From the NCBI RefSeq assembly GCF_014205225.1, contig NZ_JACHNB010000001.1:8103501-8167500 (forward strand): a DNA stretch of 64,000 bases, read 5' to 3'. This document shows positions 60,141 to 64,000 of the stretch, piece after piece. Each line of letters begins with the position of its first letter. Positions within the stretch are counted from its first letter, which is position 1. A program made the translations under genes and the position numbers. The notes under the pieces are model-generated. The model had not been told where the DNA came from. It searched no databases and was given only the letters and a program-made list of their open reading frames with translations. This DNA comes from Actinoplanes octamycinicus. GTDB lineage: Bacteria; Actinomycetota; Actinomycetes; Mycobacteriales; Micromonosporaceae.

Positions 60141-61333
60141 GCCGTCGGCATCCTCTCCCGCCCGGCCGGCGCGAGGTCATCGCCGAGCGCCCGGTGCGGC
60201 AGCGCGTCGAAGCCGTTGAAGCCCCGGGTCGCGTAGCTGAGCGAGTAGGCGCCGGTGGAGAAGATCCAGACCGGATCGCCGGATCGCAGCCCACTGGGCA
60301 CCGGGTGATCTACCGCGAGGACATCGTCGCTGTCGCAGGTCGGTCCGGCGATCACCGCGGGGGTCAGCCGCTCGCCGCCGTGGTCCGGGAACTCCAGCCG
60401 GTAGCGCAGCTGGTCCGTCTCGTACAGGCCATTGAATCGGCCGCAGCTCAGGAAAAGCCATTGCCGCCGGCTGCCGTCGCGGTGCCGCCGGCTGGTCAGC
60501 CGGACCACGTGCGCCCGGATCGCGCCATGGTCGGCGACCAGGTGCCGGCCGGGTTCCATGACCAGCTCCAGCGGGGCGGGCGCAATCTCGCGCAGCCGCC
60601 GCATCCCGGCCGTGATCGCCGCCAGCATGGCGCCGGTGTGCGCCACCCGGGGCCGCCCGCGCCGGTCCAGATAACCCTCGGCCGGCAGGCCACCGCCGAG
60701 GTTGACGTGGTCGAGGTGGATGCCGCGGCGGTCAAGCGCGCGGATCGTCGTGGTGAGGGTGGCGAACGCCGCTCGCCAGGCGCGGGTGCCGGTCTGCTGG
60801 GAGCCGACGTGCAGCGACAGCCCGGCCGGGACCAGCCCATGGTCGGCGGCCGCGCACAGGGCGGTGACCGCCTCGCCGGTCGTGCACCCGAATTTGTCGC
60901 TCAGCCCCCACAGCGCGCCCGCGCCGCTGGTGGCCAGCCGGCAGAACACCCGTGACCCGGGCGCGTGCGCCGCGATGGCGCGCACGTCGGCCACTGTGTC
61001 GGTGGCGAAGTCGCGGATGCCGAGCCGGTACGCGGCGGCGATGTCGTGATCCGACTTGATGGTGTTGCCGTAGTGGATCCGGTCCGGACCCACCCCGGTG
61101 CGCAGTGCCTGGCCGATCTCGCCGGGGCTCGCCGCATCGAACCCGGCGCCGTTCGCGGCCAGCACGGCGAGCACCTCGTCGGCCGGGCAGGCCTTGACCG
61201 CGAAGCGGACCCGCAGCCCGGGCAGCTCGCGCGTCAACGCGTGATAGCGGTTCTCGATCCCGGCCAGGTCGAGCAGCAGCTGGTCCTCGGTCGCCCCGGC
61301 GAGTGCGGTGCGCAACGTCATGGAGTCCCTCAT
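60137..61333 (-). CDS. PLP-dependent (fold III) amino-acid decarboxylase
   Basis: 398 residues from ATG 61333, sharing one base with the upstream stop (TGATG). Fold-III ornithine/diaminopimelate decarboxylase motifs: RVRFAVKACPADEVLAVLAA with the PLP Lys, GAGFDAASPGEIGQALRTGV, IHYGNTIKSDHDIAAAYRLG, GLSLHVGSQQTGTRAWRAAF, LDHVNLGGGLPAEGY, ELVMEPGRHLVADHGAI, VIAGPTCDSDDVLAVDHP with the active-site Cys-Asp, and FSTGAYSLSYATRGFNGFDA. The sequence is closer to ornithine/lysine-type enzymes than to LysA. It should release CO2 from a basic amino acid or a modified version. Confidence 0.9.
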   Translation of the reverse strand: MRDSMTLRTALAGATEDQLLLDLAGIENRYHALTRELPGLRVRFAVKACPADEVLAVLAANGAGFDAASPGEIGQALRTGVGPDRIHYGNTIKSDHDIAAAYRLGIRDFATDTVADVRAIAAHAPGSRVFCRLATSGAGALWGLSDKFGCTTGEAVTALCAAADHGLVPAGLSLHVGSQQTGTRAWRAAFATLTTTIRALDRRGIHLDHVNLGGGLPAEGYLDRRGRPRVAHTGAMLAAITAGMRRLREIAPAPLELVMEPGRHLVADHGAIRAHVVRLTSRRHRDGSRRQWLFLSCGRFNGLYETDQLRYRLEFPDHGGERLTPAVIAGPTCDSDDVLAVDHPVPSGLRSGDPVWIFSTGAYSLSYATRGFNGFDALPHRALGDDLAPAGRERMPTA

Positions 61334-62655
61334 CAGCATCCCCCGAGCAGGTCGGGCGCGGCCTCCCGGCTGGCCTGGACGAGGGCCGGCCATGCCTCGA
61401 TCAGCAGCGCGAAGTCCTCGAAGTCCTGGGCCACCTCGGCGAGCAGCGTGGCCCGGCGGGCGGCGAGCGCGGCGGCGGCGGCGGTGTACCGGCCGCCGAG
61501 GCCGCGGTAGGCGGTGTCGAGCCGGTCCAGCCGGCGCACGTTCGGGGTGTGGTCGAGCCATACCGCGGCGCGGACCAGGTCGACGACCGGCGCGGCCCGC
61601 AGCTGGTGCCGCTCGTCGAGCAGCGTGTCGCCGGCCCGCTCCAGCTCCCGGTAGATCACGTGCAGGTAGCGCATCGAAAGGAAGAACTTGGCCAGCCGCA
61701 TGTGATAGGCGAGGAAGGCGGGCATCGCCTTGCGGTCGGGCGTGTGGAAGTTGACGATGTCCCGGTTGTGCAGCACACCCGGTAACTGGGCGTGCCGGAC
61801 GAGGTGGAACAGGAAGTAGTCGCTGCCGATCGCCTCGGTCATCGGTGGCAGGGGCATCTGCTCGTGGATCCGATGGAAGCTGATGTTGCACATGTCCACC
61901 CGCATCGGGTCCACCAGGTCGAGCCGGGTCCGGTCCCGGTCGAACGAACGGGTTCCGGCGCCGGTGAACGACTCCGCGACCAGCCGCCGCAATCGCGGCT
62001 CCGGGGTGTTCTCGGGCGCCCACAGGCTGACGATGTCGTAGTAGGCCCGCGGGTCCCGGCGCCTGATGTCGTCGATGTCGACCGAGAGGTCGCCGATGAA
62101 GGAGCCGCCGGCCAGCACCACTGGCTTGTCGTGGTGTGCCGGGTCCAGCGGGGCTTCGGTCACCGCGCCGGCCACCTCGCGCGCCGGCCGGCCCAGGCAC
62201 CGTAGTTCCTGATCGATCGGATGGACCGGCTCGCCAGCGGACCGCTGGTAGGCGAAGTCGGAGTCGCGCCGGTGCACCGACTCGCAGCCGAGGGCGGCCG
62301 CGATCAGAAACGCCCGGTTGGTGCAGGCGCCGTAGGAGACCGCGCCGGGCAGCATCAGCGTGTCGATCAGGTCGGGTTTCGGTACGCCCGCCGTCCGACT
62401 CGTCGCCGCCAGGAACCGATGCTGCCGCGGCTCGTCCAGGTGCAGGATCTCGACCGAGGGGTGCGCCGGCCGGGTGGCGATCACCGCGGCGTGCGCGGCA
62501 CGGGTTGCCGCGTCCGACGAGTCGAGGACGAGCATCGTGACGTGCACACCGAACGTGCGGGCGGCATGGACGGCCTCGGCCGCGACGGCTTGGATGGCGG
62601 GACCGCAGGCGCGATGGGTGGGCAGGGCCAGGCAAATCTTGCGCACGCCGGTCAC
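61333..62655 (-). CDS. DUF6271-like, glycosyltransferase-like protein
   Basis: 440 residues from GTG 62655, which overlaps the oxygenase stop as GTGA. It begins with a Rossmann-like KICLALPTHRACGPAIQAVA and VTMLVLDSSDAATRAAHAAV. The motif VSYGACTNRAFLIAAALGCE runs into SVHRRDSDFAYQ, where D-S-D resembles the metal/nucleotide-sugar DxD of GT-A glycosyltransferases. The C-terminal half is helical (FLAYHMRLAKFFLSMRYLHV). I recall this sequence type as DUF6271, found in actinobacterial natural-product loci, with no proven reaction. A sugar transfer to the cluster's small molecule is a reasonable guess. Confidence 0.7.
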   Translation of the reverse strand: MTGVRKICLALPTHRACGPAIQAVAAEAVHAARTFGVHVTMLVLDSSDAATRAAHAAVIATRPAHPSVEILHLDEPRQHRFLAATSRTAGVPKPDLIDTLMLPGAVSYGACTNRAFLIAAALGCESVHRRDSDFAYQRSAGEPVHPIDQELRCLGRPAREVAGAVTEAPLDPAHHDKPVVLAGGSFIGDLSVDIDDIRRRDPRAYYDIVSLWAPENTPEPRLRRLVAESFTGAGTRSFDRDRTRLDLVDPMRVDMCNISFHRIHEQMPLPPMTEAIGSDYFLFHLVRHAQLPGVLHNRDIVNFHTPDRKAMPAFLAYHMRLAKFFLSMRYLHVIYRELERAGDTLLDERHQLRAAPVVDLVRAAVWLDHTPNVRRLDRLDTAYRGLGGRYTAAAAALAARRATLLAEVAQDFEDFALLIEAWPALVQASREAAPDLLGGC

Positions 62656-63695
62656 CGCCCTCGTCCCGCGGACCGGGCCGGGGTCGGCCACGGGGTGAGT
62701 CCGAGCAGTCGTTCACCGAGTTCGGTGAGCTCGGCCCGGCCGTACCGCAGCGACTCGTGCCGGATCGGGTCGCCGATCAGGGTGGGGTTCCATTCCGGGG
62801 TGCTCAGGTCATGCCACGAGCGGATCCGGGAGCGGACCAGCTCCTGGTGGGTGGGCAGGGCCGGCATCATCGACAGGTACTGCACCGCGCGTACCCGGTC
62901 CGCGGATCGGTTGGGCAGCACGCCGTGTGCCACCTGACCGTTCCAGATGAGCAGGTCACCTGCCTTGAGGTCGGGCTGGATCACCGGGTGGTCCGCCCGG
63001 TCCAGGTCCGGCCGGACCGGGTCGCGGTCCAGCGGCTGACCGGCGCGCCACTGCTCGAACCGGCGGAACAGTTCCGGCGAGCACTGGAAACCGCCCAGCT
63101 CGGGCCGGGTGTCGTGCAGGGCGATCAGGCCCTGCACCCGCTGCGGCATGACTGGCTTGGTCGTGTCGACGTCCCAGTGCAGGTCGATGTCGAACCCGCG
63201 GCCGGTCGCCGGGATCAGCGCCCGGTCCCGGTTGCCGACGTTCGGCGGGTTCAGGTTGAGCCGGTCGAGCGTCACCCACAGCTCCTCGCAGTCCCACACG
63301 TCGACGAAGGCGTCGTAGACCCGCGGGGCCTGGCGGCTGTCCCAGATCAGCTGGTGCTGGTAGGCCTCGACGAAACCGTAGATGTACAGGTCGCGCTCGA
63401 GTTCCGAGGAGAACTCCCGGTCCGGGTACCAGGTCTGCGGGCGGTCCGGGTCGAGGCCCTGGAATCGCCAGGCGAAATCGAGCAGCCGGCGCGCGTGTGC
63501 CGCGGGGACAGCCTCGGGCACGACGACGTAGCCGTAGGTCTGCCAGAACGCGTAGTCCGCCTCGGACAGCACCCGCAACTTCTGCTTCTTCGGTACGTCG
63601 CGCAGTGGAGTCTCGGCCAGGTAGGTCTCCCCGTCCCGGCTGAAGTAGGGCCGGTCCGAGGCGGCTCGGTGCAGGTATCCGTCAGTCAGCGACAC
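62652..63695 (-). CDS. Phytanoyl-CoA-dioxygenase-like Fe(II)/2-oxoglutarate oxygenase
   Basis: 347 residues from GTG 63695, with GGGAG five bases upstream. It is a PhyH-type oxygenase: FWQTYGYVVVPEAVPAAHAR, the iron ligands H-x-D in FDIDLHWDVDTTKPVMPQRV, LIALHDTRPELGGFQCSPEL, and the distal His plus 2-oxoglutarate Arg region LIWNGQVAHGVLPNRSADRV. It probably hydroxylates an amino acid or a small molecule before or after decarboxylation. The start overlaps the end of the MFS gene by 14 bp and the stop overlaps the next gene, so it is deep in the operon. Confidence 0.88.
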   Translation of the reverse strand: MSLTDGYLHRAASDRPYFSRDGETYLAETPLRDVPKKQKLRVLSEADYAFWQTYGYVVVPEAVPAAHARRLLDFAWRFQGLDPDRPQTWYPDREFSSELERDLYIYGFVEAYQHQLIWDSRQAPRVYDAFVDVWDCEELWVTLDRLNLNPPNVGNRDRALIPATGRGFDIDLHWDVDTTKPVMPQRVQGLIALHDTRPELGGFQCSPELFRRFEQWRAGQPLDRDPVRPDLDRADHPVIQPDLKAGDLLIWNGQVAHGVLPNRSADRVRAVQYLSMMPALPTHQELVRSRIRSWHDLSTPEWNPTLIGDPIRHESLRYGRAELTELGERLLGLTPWPTPARSAGRGR

Positions 63696-64000
63696 AATGG
63701 CTCCCGGAGAGGTGGTGGGATTCGTTCCGCGTCCGGCGCCGGCCGCCGTAGCGATGGGTGAGCCCGCTGCCCAGCACCGCGATGCCGATGCCGGTCCAGA
63801 GCAGCAGGGGGTGGTCCAGGCCGGCGCCGATGATCGCCGGGCCCACCGCGTACGACACCGTCCAGGTGAGCTGGAAGACGGCCATGTACGGTCCCTCATC
63901 GCCGGACGGCGCCAGCTGGACGGCGGCGGCCGCGGCGCTGGGCTTGGAGGTCAGCTCGGCGACGGCGAGCAGCGCGGCGACCAGCACCGCCGTGCCACCG
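63682..64000 (-). CDS. MFS transporter, C-terminal part (gene continues past window)
   Basis: The last 105 residues of a minus-strand frame that is open to the window edge. It shows the final MFS helices: LVAALLAVAELTSKP, the loop DEGPYMAVFQLTWTVSYAVG, PAIIGAGLDHPLLLWTGIGI and AVLGSGLTHRYGGRRR, like the last third of MdtH/drug-exporter-type proteins. It overlaps the oxygenase start by 14 bp, placing it first in (or within) the cluster operon. Confidence 0.8.
   Translation of the reverse strand, partial: GGTAVLVAALLAVAELTSKPSAAAAAVQLAPSGDEGPYMAVFQLTWTVSYAVGPAIIGAGLDHPLLLWTGIGIAVLGSGLTHRYGGRRRTRNESHHLSGSHCVAD

Noticed and set aside
1..64000. tRNA, rRNA or CRISPR array
   Set aside because: I looked for tRNA-like arms, rRNA segments and regularly spaced repeats and found none I could defend by eye.

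Overview
The window reads as chromosomal DNA of a high-GC filamentous actinomycete. Micromonosporaceae (an Actinoplanes-like organism) fits best, because of the very high GC content, GTG starts, pervasive 1-4 bp stop/start overlaps, several two-component systems and actinobacterial families such as GPP34, DUF4192 and XRE-TPR regulators. This placement is inferred from gene style, not from a marker gene. I saw no rRNA, tRNA or CRISPR array.

Layout. 1-6.7 kb: a glycerol catabolism locus (glpK and glpD leftward; an IclR regulator and a second glpK rightward) built around a perfect 19-bp palindrome. 6.8-8.7 kb: a histidine kinase whose response regulator is frameshifted. 9-12.1 kb: a VTC-domain / DUF4956 / CotH operon ending in a strong hairpin. 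12.2-15.3 kb: small YbaB-like genes and the decayed tail of an Rhs gene. 15.4-22.8 kb: a signalling island with two copies of a small-protein + GAF module, a MarR regulator, a chemoreceptor, a HisKA-only protein and a PAS-kinase-receiver hybrid. 23-25.2 kb: an IS3 scar and a headless Rhs toxin with an intact candidate immunity gene. 25.2-28.9 kb: a C4-dicarboxylate sensor/regulator pair divergent from dctA, followed by a double-esterase fusion and an SGNH-like secreted protein. 32.9-33.9 kb: a third toxin remnant with an intact candidate immunity gene.

34-52.6 kb is an accessory island, almost entirely on the minus strand. It carries an HTH protein, a transglycosylase/M23 peptidase, a DprA-like protein, DUF4192, a class-II glutamine amidotransferase coupled to an amidoligase, a GGDEF protein, a membrane BTAD regulator coupled to an Hsp70-membrane fusion, an AlpA-like HTH, a GNAT enzyme, an amino-acid permease, GPP34, a chain of tiny overlapping genes and an XRE-TPR regulator. 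Many of its intergenic gaps contain perfect GC hairpins. No integrase, relaxase or replication gene is visible, so the island is either a remnant or extends further than I can recognise.

53-58 kb is mixed: a secreted HNH nuclease, regulator and peptidase remnants, and an alpha/beta hydrolase divergent from its likely TetR regulator. 58.4-64 kb is a tight minus-strand operon that looks like a small biosynthetic cluster: an MFS protein (cut by the window edge), an Fe(II)/2-oxoglutarate oxygenase, a glycosyltransferase-like DUF6271 protein, a PLP amino-acid decarboxylase, a GNAT acetyltransferase and an MFS exporter.

The best candidates for undescribed biology are the amidotransferase-amidoligase pair, the Hsp70-membrane/BTAD pair, the oxygenase-DUF6271-decarboxylase cluster, and the Rhs toxin whose C-terminal domain has a deaminase-like H-x-E / C-x-x-C pattern.
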